Assembly: GCF_004363775.1 (NCBI RefSeq)
Contig: NZ_SNZE01000007.1
Location: 1-64,000 of the forward strand
DNA: 64,000 nt
Direction: 5' to 3'
From: Hydromonas duriensis
Lineage (GTDB): Bacteria > Pseudomonadota > Gammaproteobacteria > Burkholderiales > Burkholderiaceae
The notes under the pieces are model-generated. The model was not told the origin of the DNA. It searched no databases and saw only the letters and a program-made list of their open reading frames with translations. How positions within the stretch are numbered: the first letter of the stretch is position 1; every line of letters starts with the position of its first letter. A program made the position numbers and the translations under genes. Positions 19,425-27,288 of this stretch are shown here, piece by piece.

Positions 19425-20274
19425 GTCGTCCTCCTTGTGGGTCGTTTGAATTCATGTTGTCTTCATGTCGTTTTGCTATTTTTCGTGCCATATTCAATTC
19501 GTTGACCAGCACGTCTAACGCTGGAATATCGCCATCACGTTCAATCATGGTTGGAACGATTCCAAATCGTTGAGTGGCCTGCTCGTACAATGTCCAGACA
19601 GCATCACTTACAGGGGCGTCGTGTGTGTCGATACAATAGTTCCCCATGTCTGAATGCCCAGCCAAATGAATTTGTTTGACACGCTCAACGGGTATGGCAT
19701 TTAGGTAATCTAAAGGATTAAACGAATGGTTCCGAGATGAGACGTAGATGTTGTTGATGTCTAGCAAAATATCGCAGTCAGCCTCACTGAGGACAGCGTT
19801 GACAAACGCCCATTCGGTTAGAGGTGCTTGCGCTTCAATATAAGTTGACAAATTTTCAATGATGAGTCGTCGGCCTAAAAAATCTTGCGCTTGCAAAATG
19901 CGTTCTGAAACATGCTTCACCGCCTCCTCTGTGTAGGGTAAAGGCAATAAATCATGCATGCGTCGTCCATTAACACCTGTCCAACACAAGTGGTCTGAAA
20001 TTAATGCAGGCTCAACCCGTTTTTCTAAATCCTTTAATGATTGCAAATACACTTTATCTAACGGGTCAGTAGAGCCTAAATTCATTGCAACACCATGCAT
20101 CACCATGGGGTAATTGCTGCGAATTTTATCTAAAAAGTAGAGTGGCTTCCCACCAGGAACCATGTAGTTGTCCGATAAAATCTCTAACCAATCGACAGGT
20201 TGCTTGTCATGAATAAAATCTTGGTAGTGTTCGGGGCGTAAGCCTAAACCGAAGCCCTTGAGCGGTGTTCCCAT
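19402..20274 (-). CDS. bufB: DUF692 multinuclear iron enzyme, bufferin maturase BufB
   Basis: A 290-residue TIM-barrel enzyme of the family that includes methanobactin MbnB. Family knowledge: multinuclear-iron enzymes that oxidise precursor cysteines to heterocycles. Metal-ligand candidates here are the His of VMHGVAMNLG, LIENLSTYIE, DILLDINNIYV, IHLAGHSD and CIDTHDAPV. It opens GFGLGLRPEHYQD, typical of the family. It follows bufA by 163 bp containing a hairpin, and overlaps bufC. Confidence 0.9.
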   Translation of the reverse strand: MGTPLKGFGLGLRPEHYQDFIHDKQPVDWLEILSDNYMVPGGKPLYFLDKIRSNYPMVMHGVAMNLGSTDPLDKVYLQSLKDLEKRVEPALISDHLCWTGVNGRRMHDLLPLPYTEEAVKHVSERILQAQDFLGRRLIIENLSTYIEAQAPLTEWAFVNAVLSEADCDILLDINNIYVSSRNHSFNPLDYLNAIPVERVKQIHLAGHSDMGNYCIDTHDAPVSDAVWTLYEQATQRFGIVPTMIERDGDIPALDVLVNELNMARKIAKRHEDNMNSNDPQGGRHESHVTF

Positions 20275-20361
20275 ATCGTTTTACCTTATCGGTCTGGCGT
20301 ATTTACGCTTGGCCGATGAACGTTGCCACATTTTTAAATACATGCTTTAACAAAAAGTCAG

Positions 20362-20389
20362 GATTTTGTGTGGAAGCCCACACAAAATC
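20362..20389. repeat. Perfect hairpin between bufA and bufB
   Basis: A 12-bp stem GATTTTGTGTGG / CCACACAAAATC with a 4-base loop. On the minus-strand transcript it follows bufA and precedes bufB, with a weak T-run further on. It may cause partial termination or stabilise bufA mRNA, giving more precursor than enzyme. Confidence 0.8.
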
Positions 20390-20437
20390 TCGTCATAACT
20401 TTTTAATTTTTTAAACTGAATCGATACCGTTAAAAAA

Positions 20438-20686
20438 TTAAGGAACTACATGTCCGCCTTGGTCTGTACAGGCTTTTTCACTAGACGCAGAAATCCAGCC
20501 TTGACCTTTGCAAGAGTTTTGACCTGCGCAAGCGCTGGTTGCTGTTTTGCACAAAGAGGTGCCTTTACAAGAGTTAATGCCGCCACAATGCACAGACATT
20601 TTTTCAGCATGAACGACAGTAGGAGCAGCCATTGTCGTGAACATGGCTGCGACCGCAACGGCAAAACCAGCAGGTACTTTTTTCAT
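20438..20686 (-). CDS. bufA: Bufferin precursor peptide BufA (exported, Cys-rich)
   Basis: An 82-residue precursor of a copper-sequestering modified peptide. A long signal peptide (about 1-27, ending VVHA) precedes a short core with six cysteines (34, 40, 46, 53, 59, 73) in SCKG/LCK-type repeats. This pattern resembles the CKG-repeat class (BufA2) more than the DUF2282 class. The GGAG site is too close to the ATG at 20692 but correctly spaced for the ATG at 20686, which decides the start. First gene of the bufABC-doxX-sigma-ZAS operon. Confidence 0.85.
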   Translation of the reverse strand: MKKVPAGFAVAVAAMFTTMAAPTVVHAEKMSVHCGGINSCKGTSLCKTATSACAGQNSCKGQGWISASSEKACTDQGGHVVP

Positions 20687-20782
20687 TTTCATTCTCCAAA
20701 ATTAAATACAACTTATAAAAACATGATTAAGACACGCCTTTGCATGGGCTTAAATCAGGCATGTCATTGGACTGTAACAAGC

Positions 20783-20806
20783 AGAATGAACTATTTGCTT
20801 CATTCT
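20783..20806. promoter_or_regulatory. Perfect inverted repeat upstream of bufA
   Basis: AGAATGAA, 8 bases, TTCATTCT: a perfect 8-8-8 dyad about 100 bp upstream of bufA. A candidate operator for an unknown regulator; no factor can be named. Confidence 0.4.
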
Positions 20807-20948
20807 AGAAATGTAGTCGTTGGTTGTATTGGATTCCTGACAATTTTTTTTTAATTTATTATTTTTGTCGAATAAAGATATTGAAAAGCCTTGCGTATAA
20901 ACGAGTGATGAGAAAAGGCTGTTTTTTTAAGATGCCAGTGCGAGCACG

Positions 20949-21944
20949 TTATTTTTGTTTTCTAAAAGCCAATGGCGTTTGACCTTGCCATTGCTTGAAC
21001 GCTCTGGCAAAGGATTGACTGTCGTGAAAGCCCAGTAAATAAGCAATTTCATTTAAAGAAATATGGCTTTTTTTGAGATAGTGTTGCGCCAAATCTTTTC
21101 TGGTCTGGTGCAAAACCTCCTGAAAATGTAGATTTTCACTGTGTAAATGGCGTTGCAGACTACGCACGCTCATGGCTAAAGTTTTGGCAACTGCATCCAT
21201 GCTGCTGCGTCCACTTGGTAGCAGTTCCAATAAAACACTTTTAACTTTTTCTGCGGTAGTGCTGTGTTGCGTCAATTCACTGAGCTGCTTTCGCAAAGTG
21301 GGTTCAAAAAACTGCCACATCGGCGAATTTTCAGTCAAGAAAGGCCGCTCGGCATCTGCTTTTGAAAATGCGATTGTTATGTCAGCGCCTTGTTCAATTG
21401 GACGACCAAAATACTGGGTGTAAGGCGTTAAATCGCTGGGCAGTTCTTGCAAATTGAGGCGTGACGGCACAATCATTTGACGGGTCGCGGTACGAGCCAG
21501 TTGCGTGAAGAATACCAATTCCGTTGCTGCAATCATTGTGGGCACGGGTGTTTCGGTATCACAAAAGCGAAGTCGGGCGCATGTATCTGTCTCATCTTCC
21601 TCGACATGCAGCGTCATTGGGCCGAGTAGACTTTTAAATTCAGCCAAGCGTTTTAGAGCGACGTTTAAGTTTGCGCTGCACATGCACGCAAATACAAGTG
21701 GGCTAAAAGACTCAATCGCAACTGATTGGGCAATCCGCAAAGGGAGGTCTTTGGGATTGCCCAACAGTTGTTCAGTGGCTTGCCATAACTTGAAATATTG
21801 AGCCGTACTGAGGTAGGCCTCTTCTCGGCTGAATAAATCCGCAGGAAGTTGTGCCGAGCGCAGTACATGCCCCACATTTAAGCCCAAGTCGGTGATAATT
21901 AAGCGCCAACTGGGTTGTACGAGGAAGTGGCTCATTGTTTTCAT
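20949..21944 (-). CDS. AraC-family transcriptional regulator
   Basis: A 331-residue regulator. The N-terminal part resembles the arabinose-binding-like domain of the OruR/ArgR subgroup (LRIAQSVAIESFSPLVFA). The C-terminal part carries two helix-turn-helix motifs (AKTLAMSVRSLQRHLHS, and LNEIAYLLGFHDSQSFARAFKQW near the end). It lies 30 bp behind the reductase gene on the same strand and probably shares its transcript. The effector is unknown. Confidence 0.9.
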   Translation of the reverse strand: MKTMSHFLVQPSWRLIITDLGLNVGHVLRSAQLPADLFSREEAYLSTAQYFKLWQATEQLLGNPKDLPLRIAQSVAIESFSPLVFACMCSANLNVALKRLAEFKSLLGPMTLHVEEDETDTCARLRFCDTETPVPTMIAATELVFFTQLARTATRQMIVPSRLNLQELPSDLTPYTQYFGRPIEQGADITIAFSKADAERPFLTENSPMWQFFEPTLRKQLSELTQHSTTAEKVKSVLLELLPSGRSSMDAVAKTLAMSVRSLQRHLHSENLHFQEVLHQTRKDLAQHYLKKSHISLNEIAYLLGFHDSQSFARAFKQWQGQTPLAFRKQK

Positions 21945-21974
21945 ATTGTTATGTTCTGCTTACGCACCAATTTA

Positions 21975-23045
21975 TTATTTTTTAGCGTTTAACTGCCCTG
22001 ATTGTACGAGTTGTTCAAAAAATTCGTTCATGGAGTCGTTTAACGAACGGTATATTAGGCCGAGCTCACGTCGACTTTTGCTATTGTCTGCGTGCCAAGG
22101 GATGTTGACGTTTCGACGAATAATTTCACGGGTGAAGGTTTTGTCCGCCAAAGGGCCCACAAGCCAAACCAACCATTTGGGCAAAATGCGTTTGGGGATT
22201 GGGTAGCTATTACCAAACTTAGGCAATAAACACGCCGCCATTTCAGCTAGGTTGGTGTCATGACCCGATAAAATGTGTCGTCCTTGCGCGTTTGGCAAAA
22301 AAGCGGCACGGACATGGGCATCGGCGACATCACGGACATCGACAACACCAATATAAAACTTAGGCACGCCCATTTTGGCTCGACCATCACCAAATTGACG
22401 AACCAGATTGAAACTCTCGGATGTTGCATTGGGGTTTATACCAGGCCCAATGACTAATGATGGATTAATGACCACCAAACGCCAATGGTTTTGCGCTTCA
22501 GCCATTTTCCAAGCCTCGGCCTCTGCCAATGTTTTAGAGTATGAATAAGGGTTATGTTGCAGCGAAGAACTGGTGTTCCATATCTCTTCGGTCAAAATAT
22601 TATTAGGGGTATTCGCAACATCGATGTTGTCACCATAAATGGCGGCACAACTGCTGGTGAGAACCACTCGTTCAACAGATGGACAACGATTAACGGACTC
22701 AAGAACGTTACGAGTGCCCAAGACGGCTGGGTCGACTAAATCTTTTTGTGGGTCTTGAACATTCAAGACAAAAGGTGAGGCTGTATGAAACACCACCTGA
22801 CAACCCTTCATGGCCTCATCGTAATCGCCGTTATTTAACAAGTCGGCTTTAAAATAGCGAATATTGCCCGCGTGTTTTTTAGCTAAGGCATCCAAATGCG
22901 CTATTTTTTTGACATCACTGGGATTACGCACGGCCGCATGAACGGTCAACCCCAAAGTGAGCAAGCGTTCAATAATCCAACCTGCAACGTAACCTGTTGC
23001 GCCCGTAACGAGTACGGGTTTATTCTGATCAAAAACCAATTCCAT
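21975..23045 (-). CDS. NAD(P)-dependent epimerase/dehydratase, dihydroflavonol-reductase-like
   Basis: An extended short-chain dehydrogenase of 356 residues. The Rossmann motif VLVTGATGYVAGWIIE is at about 12-27, and the catalytic YxxxK is in NPYSYSKTLAE near 170. It resembles dihydroflavonol-4-reductase/cinnamyl-alcohol-type reductases that act on aldehydes or ketones; the substrate is unknown. A GGAGAT site precedes the ATG. The downstream AraC gene may control it. Confidence 0.87.
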   Translation of the reverse strand: MELVFDQNKPVLVTGATGYVAGWIIERLLTLGLTVHAAVRNPSDVKKIAHLDALAKKHAGNIRYFKADLLNNGDYDEAMKGCQVVFHTASPFVLNVQDPQKDLVDPAVLGTRNVLESVNRCPSVERVVLTSSCAAIYGDNIDVANTPNNILTEEIWNTSSSLQHNPYSYSKTLAEAEAWKMAEAQNHWRLVVINPSLVIGPGINPNATSESFNLVRQFGDGRAKMGVPKFYIGVVDVRDVADAHVRAAFLPNAQGRHILSGHDTNLAEMAACLLPKFGNSYPIPKRILPKWLVWLVGPLADKTFTREIIRRNVNIPWHADNSKSRRELGLIYRSLNDSMNEFFEQLVQSGQLNAKK

Positions 23046-23277
23046 TTACATCTCCTTTTGTTTGATAACTCTTACTTATTATCAATTAAAGTTAACTGAG
23101 GGGCAATAACCATATACGCCATATTTTAAGCAAAACACGCCAAACCTTGTGTATGGCCGATTATATGGGCTTATTTTGTGTGTCTTTGTATTGATGAGGT
23201 TATTTGCGCTTCTTTTATATCATTTGTTTTGATGTTGAGTGATAAAAACCATGATAAATAAAAAATATTAAAAAAAA

Positions 23278-23307
23278 TTGACATGAAAATTTTATGTAGG
23301 GCATAAT
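23278..23307 (+). promoter_or_regulatory. Sigma-70 promoter upstream of the riboswitch
   Basis: TTGACA (23278-23283), an 18-base spacer, then CATAAT (23302-23307). Transcription would begin just before the riboswitch aptamer and give a leader of about 225 bases. Confidence 0.7.
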
Positions 23308-23311
23308 TCGG

Positions 23312-23436
23312 CCACGAAGGGAGTAGCCTCCTGTTTAATTGTCGTCAATACGGTATTATTTGTTTAATACTCGGCAATTAAAGCGTTTTTCAAATGCATG
23401 TCAATGCTCATTGAACAACGTTGGCGAGACTTCGGA
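23312..23436 (+). ncRNA. yybP-ykoY family Mn2+ riboswitch aptamer
   Basis: The sequence shows both conserved loops in order: GAAGGGAGTAGCC (loop L1, 23317-23329) and GGCGAGAC (loop L3, 23423-23430). They are joined by a P1 stem CGAAG / CTTCG (23315-23319 with 23430-23434). Between them is GTCGTCAATACGG...CTCGGC, matching the P3 region of the known Lactococcus aptamer. The 3' strand of P1, ACTTCGG, can instead pair with CCGAAGT (23451-23457), and AAGACCG (23447-23453) with CGGTCTT (23501-23507), a plausible expression platform. Family knowledge: Mn2+ binding raises expression, usually of metal exporters. Confidence 0.88.
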
Positions 23437-23538
23437 CTTTTACCACAAGACCGAAGTGTTATGCGCCAATGTGTTTGTCATATTTAAAGATGTTGGTCAT
23501 CGGTCTTGGGGTTTTAATTAAACTTAAGGAGTTGACTT

Positions 23539-24066
23539 ATGAAAACATCTATACCAAAAATCTCTCGTTTGTTGTTGGCTTCATCGTTCGCTTTAGTAGC
23601 AAATGTGTCTTTCGCTCAAAAAGCTGAACAGAGTTATGCGCCTGTGGCTGAGGCTTGTGCCAATACGTCTACCGCGGAAGTCAGAGCTTTATTTAACCGT
23701 TGGAATGATTCGCTTCAGACCCACGATGCCGCTAAAGTGACTGCTAATTACGCAGATGATGCCGTGCTGTTGCCTACCGTGTCGAATAAGCCCCGTACCA
23801 ACCATGATGAAATTCAAGATTACTTCGTTCATTTTTTGGAAAAAAATCCACAAGGCACCATCAATAAAAGCCACGTAAAAATAGGTTGCAATAAGGCGAC
23901 CGATGTGGGCGTGTATACGTTCAAATTGACGGACAAGGCGGGTAATCAAAATTTGGTTAAGGCGCGTTACTCTTTTGTCTATGAATATAAAAATGGTCAA
24001 TGGTTGATTAGTCATCACCACTCGTCTATGATGCCCGAGGTTGAAACGACTACTCATCACAAATAA
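23539..24066 (+). CDS. Exported SnoaL/DUF4440-like protein (SgcJ/EcaC type)
   Basis: A 175-residue periplasmic protein. Signal peptide at about 1-26 (ending VSFAQ), then a cone-shaped NTF2-like domain: TAEVRALFNRWNDSLQTHDAAKVTANYADDA at 44-74 is the typical opening helix pair, and the RYSFVYEYKNGQWLISHHHSS strand closes it. No enzyme activity can be assigned from sequence. It is expressed behind a yybP-ykoY riboswitch, so its level should follow Mn2+. AAGGAG sits about 9 bases before the ATG. Confidence 0.85.
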   Translation: MKTSIPKISRLLLASSFALVANVSFAQKAEQSYAPVAEACANTSTAEVRALFNRWNDSLQTHDAAKVTANYADDAVLLPTVSNKPRTNHDEIQDYFVHFLEKNPQGTINKSHVKIGCNKATDVGVYTFKLTDKAGNQNLVKARYSFVYEYKNGQWLISHHHSSMMPEVETTTHHK

Positions 24067-24087
24067 AGTTAAGTGAATTAAGCGAGT

Positions 24088-24118
24088 AAAAAAAGGATGG
24101 CTGAGCCATCCTTTTTTC
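24088..24118. terminator. Bidirectional terminator between the SnoaL-like gene and cadA
   Basis: Stem AAAAAAGGATGGC / GCCATCCTTTTTT with a 3-base loop; convergent genes on both sides. Confidence 0.9.
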
Positions 24119-24164
24119 GTTAAATACACGTTTACAGCATCTAAAATATGTTAATTAAATCATG

Positions 24165-26156
24165 TTAAAACTTCATTTTTTGAATGCGAACGGCATTTAA
24201 AATTGCCAGTAGTGCAACCCCGACGTCGGCAAATACAGCCTCCCACATCGTGGCTAAACCTCCCGCACCTAGCATTAAAACAATCGCTTTAACGACAAAA
24301 GCAAGGGCTATGTTTTGCCACACGACTTTCTTTGTGGCTCGGCTAATTTTGATGGCGGTCGCGATTTTACTGGGTTGATCGGTCTGAATCACCACGTCGG
24401 CAGTTTCAATGGCGGCGTCGCTGCCCATGCCGCCCATGGCAATGCCCACGTCACTTAAAGCCAATACGGGCGCGTCATTGATGCCATCGCCGACGAATGC
24501 GACGATTTTAGTTTCATCTTTTTTTAACGTTTCAACATGAGTGACTTTGTCTTCGGGCAGTAAGTCGCCGTAAGCATTGTCAATGTTGATGCTTTTTGCC
24601 ACTTTTTGAGTGATGCTGTTTTTGTCGCCGCTGAGCATGACGGTTTGGCTCACGCCTTGTTCGCGCATGGACTCAATGGCAAATTGGGCATCACTTTTGA
24701 TTTGGTCTGCAATGGTGATATGGCCTGCATATTGACCGTTAATCGCGACCACAACGATGGTTTCGATGATGTCTTGTAATTCTGGAGCGGTATTGATATT
24801 GAATTTGTTGAGTAACTTGATATTGCCCGCGAGCACTTGGCTGTTGTTGACCATACCTTTCAAACCATGCCCCGAAATTTCCTCAACTTCTGTGGCATCC
24901 AATATTTTTTGATTTTGCTCTTTTGCATACTCAACCACTGCTTTTGCGATGGGGTGGGTTGATTTTTGCTCTAAGGCGGCCACTAGAGCAATGAACTCAT
25001 TGCTGTCCATATCCTGTGTTTGAACCTGTTGCACCTTAAATACGCCTTCGGTGAGCGTACCTGTTTTATCCATGACGACGGTATTGACCTTAGCCATGGC
25101 ATCTAAGTAATTGCCACCCTTAAATAAAATGCCGTTGCGCGAGGCTGCACCAATGCCGCCAAAATAACCCAGGGGAATGGAAATAACCAAAGCGCAAGGG
25201 CAAGAAATGACTAAAAACACCAGTGCGCGATAGAGCCATTCTTTAAAAATATAGTTTTCAGCGACGAAGTAGGGGACGATAACGAGGGCGAGGGCGAGAA
25301 AAAATACAATTGGGGTGTATATTTTGGCGAAACGACGAATCATCAGTTCGGTTTTTGCCTTGCGGGTGCTGGCATTTTGTACCAAGTCTAAAATACGAGC
25401 GAGCGAGGAGTCGGCAAATGCTTTGGTCACTTTCAGCTCAACGACTTTGTCGAGATTAATCATGCCCGCCAATACCAACTCTCCCTGACGCAGGGTTTTT
25501 GGTTTGCTTTCACCTGTGAGCGCGGCGGTATTAAAAGAACTGCCTTCGCTGATAAGCTCACCATCTAAAGCGACCTTTTCACCCGAGCGCACCTGAATGA
25601 CCTCTCCGATTGTGACGCGTTCTGGCTTGGCGGCTTGGTATATACCATCACGCAAGACCATGGCTGTGTCGGGGCGTACATCCAGCAGGGCTTTAATGTT
25701 GCCCTTGGCTTGATTCACTGCAGCACCTTGAAACAGCTCACCAATGCTGTAAAACAACATGACGGCCACGCCTTCTGGGTATTCTTTAATCGCAAATGCA
25801 CCTAAAGTGGCTAAAGCCATGAGCGAAAACTCGTTGAAAAAGTTTTTTTGAGCCACGGCTTCCAACGCTTCTTTGATGACAGGCCAACCGACGGGGAGAT
25901 AAGCCAAAGCATACCAAGCCAAACGAATTATTCCCGTAAAACCATCTAATTTAAGATACGAGTCAAACACAATACCCAGCACAAGCATTACTAAACTGCT
26001 TATGGCTGGAAAATACGTTTTTATTTTGGAAGCATCACCATGGTCGTGGTCATGCTCATGTTCGCCATCATGTTGATGCGCATCAGAATGGTTGTGTGCG
26101 CACGAATGTTTTGATTCAACCACAGGGTCAGAGTGTTTGAGGTGTTCGGTGGACAT
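24165..26156 (-). CDS. cadA: Zn2+/Cd2+/Pb2+-exporting P1B-type ATPase (CadA/ZntA)
   Basis: A heavy-metal efflux pump in the inner membrane, 663 residues. The N-terminus is a cytoplasmic His/Asp-rich tail (about 15-42) in place of a CxxC HMA domain. Motifs in order: TGES actuator, the metal-binding SCPCAL helix near 315, phosphorylation site DKTGTLTEG near 355, and the GDGINDAPVL hinge near 555. The MerR-type gene cadR is divergent and the promoter has the 19-bp spacer that such regulators need. Zn versus Cd/Pb preference cannot be settled by eye. Confidence 0.93.
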   Translation of the reverse strand: MSTEHLKHSDPVVESKHSCAHNHSDAHQHDGEHEHDHDHGDASKIKTYFPAISSLVMLVLGIVFDSYLKLDGFTGIIRLAWYALAYLPVGWPVIKEALEAVAQKNFFNEFSLMALATLGAFAIKEYPEGVAVMLFYSIGELFQGAAVNQAKGNIKALLDVRPDTAMVLRDGIYQAAKPERVTIGEVIQVRSGEKVALDGELISEGSSFNTAALTGESKPKTLRQGELVLAGMINLDKVVELKVTKAFADSSLARILDLVQNASTRKAKTELMIRRFAKIYTPIVFFLALALVIVPYFVAENYIFKEWLYRALVFLVISCPCALVISIPLGYFGGIGAASRNGILFKGGNYLDAMAKVNTVVMDKTGTLTEGVFKVQQVQTQDMDSNEFIALVAALEQKSTHPIAKAVVEYAKEQNQKILDATEVEEISGHGLKGMVNNSQVLAGNIKLLNKFNINTAPELQDIIETIVVVAINGQYAGHITIADQIKSDAQFAIESMREQGVSQTVMLSGDKNSITQKVAKSINIDNAYGDLLPEDKVTHVETLKKDETKIVAFVGDGINDAPVLALSDVGIAMGGMGSDAAIETADVVIQTDQPSKIATAIKISRATKKVVWQNIALAFVVKAIVLMLGAGGLATMWEAVFADVGVALLAILNAVRIQKMKF

Positions 26157-26185
26157 AGCAGCCTAATTTTTAAGTGTAAAACGAC

Positions 26186-26216
26186 ATTTAAAACCTTTAT
26201 GTCACTATAGGGTCAA
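26186..26216 (-). promoter_or_regulatory. MerR-type promoter of cadA with 19-bp spacer
   Basis: On the minus strand TTGACC (26211-26216), a 19-base spacer CTATAGTGACATAAAGGTT, then TTAAAT (26186-26191). Overlong 19-20 bp spacers carrying a partial dyad are the hallmark of MerR-family targets such as ZntR and CadR. The divergent cadR should twist this DNA to activate cadA. Confidence 0.85.
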
Positions 26217-26258
26217 GTATTTTTAAGTAAAATATTTGTCACGAAGGAGAGCACTTGT

Positions 26259-26687
26259 ATGAAAATCAGCCAACTTGCCGCAGTTACGGGCGTCCCAGCG
26301 GAAACCATTCGTTATTATGAGCAACAACAATTACTGCCAGCACCCGCCCGATTAGACAATGGCTATCGTATGTACACAGAAAAGCATGTTGAACAATTGG
26401 CCTTCATCAAACATTGTCGCTCTCTGGATATGTCGATTGCCGATACAGCGCAGTTATTGGCTTTCACGATAGAACCGCAGACCGATTGTACGAAAGTGAA
26501 TGTACTTATCGAGCAACAGCTACAAAAAATTCGTGCTCGGTTAGCCAGTTTAATCGCATTAGAAAAACAGCTCACACGTTTACATTATCAATGCCAGCAT
26601 CCAGACAAAAGCCAAAACTGTGGAATTTTGCACGAATTGGTAGCGGCGGCTCATGGTGAAGCCTGCGCCTGTCATACGGCTGTTTAA
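26259..26687 (+). CDS. cadR: MerR-family Cd(II)/Pb(II)/Zn(II)-responsive regulator
   Basis: A 142-residue metal sensor. The N-terminal MerR helix-turn-helix reads KISQLAAVTGVPAETIRYYE (1-22 region), then a dimerisation helix. Metal-ligand candidates are Cys77 (QTDCTK), Cys112 and Cys121 (the latter pair in QCQHPDKSQNC). A C-terminal CACH tail resembles the second metal site of CadR/PbrR types. AAGGAG ribosome site. Divergent from cadA over a shared control region. Confidence 0.9.
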   Translation: MKISQLAAVTGVPAETIRYYEQQQLLPAPARLDNGYRMYTEKHVEQLAFIKHCRSLDMSIADTAQLLAFTIEPQTDCTKVNVLIEQQLQKIRARLASLIALEKQLTRLHYQCQHPDKSQNCGILHELVAAAHGEACACHTAV

Positions 26688-26840
26688 ACAAGTGCTTGGC
26701 GCATTTAAGACGCCAAGCACCAATTTGGTGCTAAAAATCCTTTTTTTGCTGCAATATTGTTCGCTCGTTGGCTTTAAAGGGAGAACCTTTTGTGGCACAA
26801 TCATCGCCAGTTTGTACCGTTTTTTGTCTCCACCCCATGA

Positions 26841-27194
<354 letters not shown>

Positions 27195-27243
27195 CCGCAC
27201 TTATACACCTGCGCCTCATAGGTAAATTCAAGTACAATGGCAG

Positions 27244-27277
27244 CCGCCGCTTAGACAATAAGTGGCGGTTTATTTTT
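27244..27277 (+). terminator. Terminator after glnB
   Basis: Stem CCGCCGCTTA / TAAGTGGCGG (one G-U pair), 5-base loop, T-rich tail. It ends just before the MFS gene. Confidence 0.85.
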
Positions 27278-27288
27278 GAAAGGTCATC

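Noticed and set aside
23339-23627. Short plus-strand frames 23339-23521 and 23421-23627
   Set aside because: They lie within the riboswitch leader and overlap the SnoaL-like gene out of frame; the RNA structure explains the sequence.
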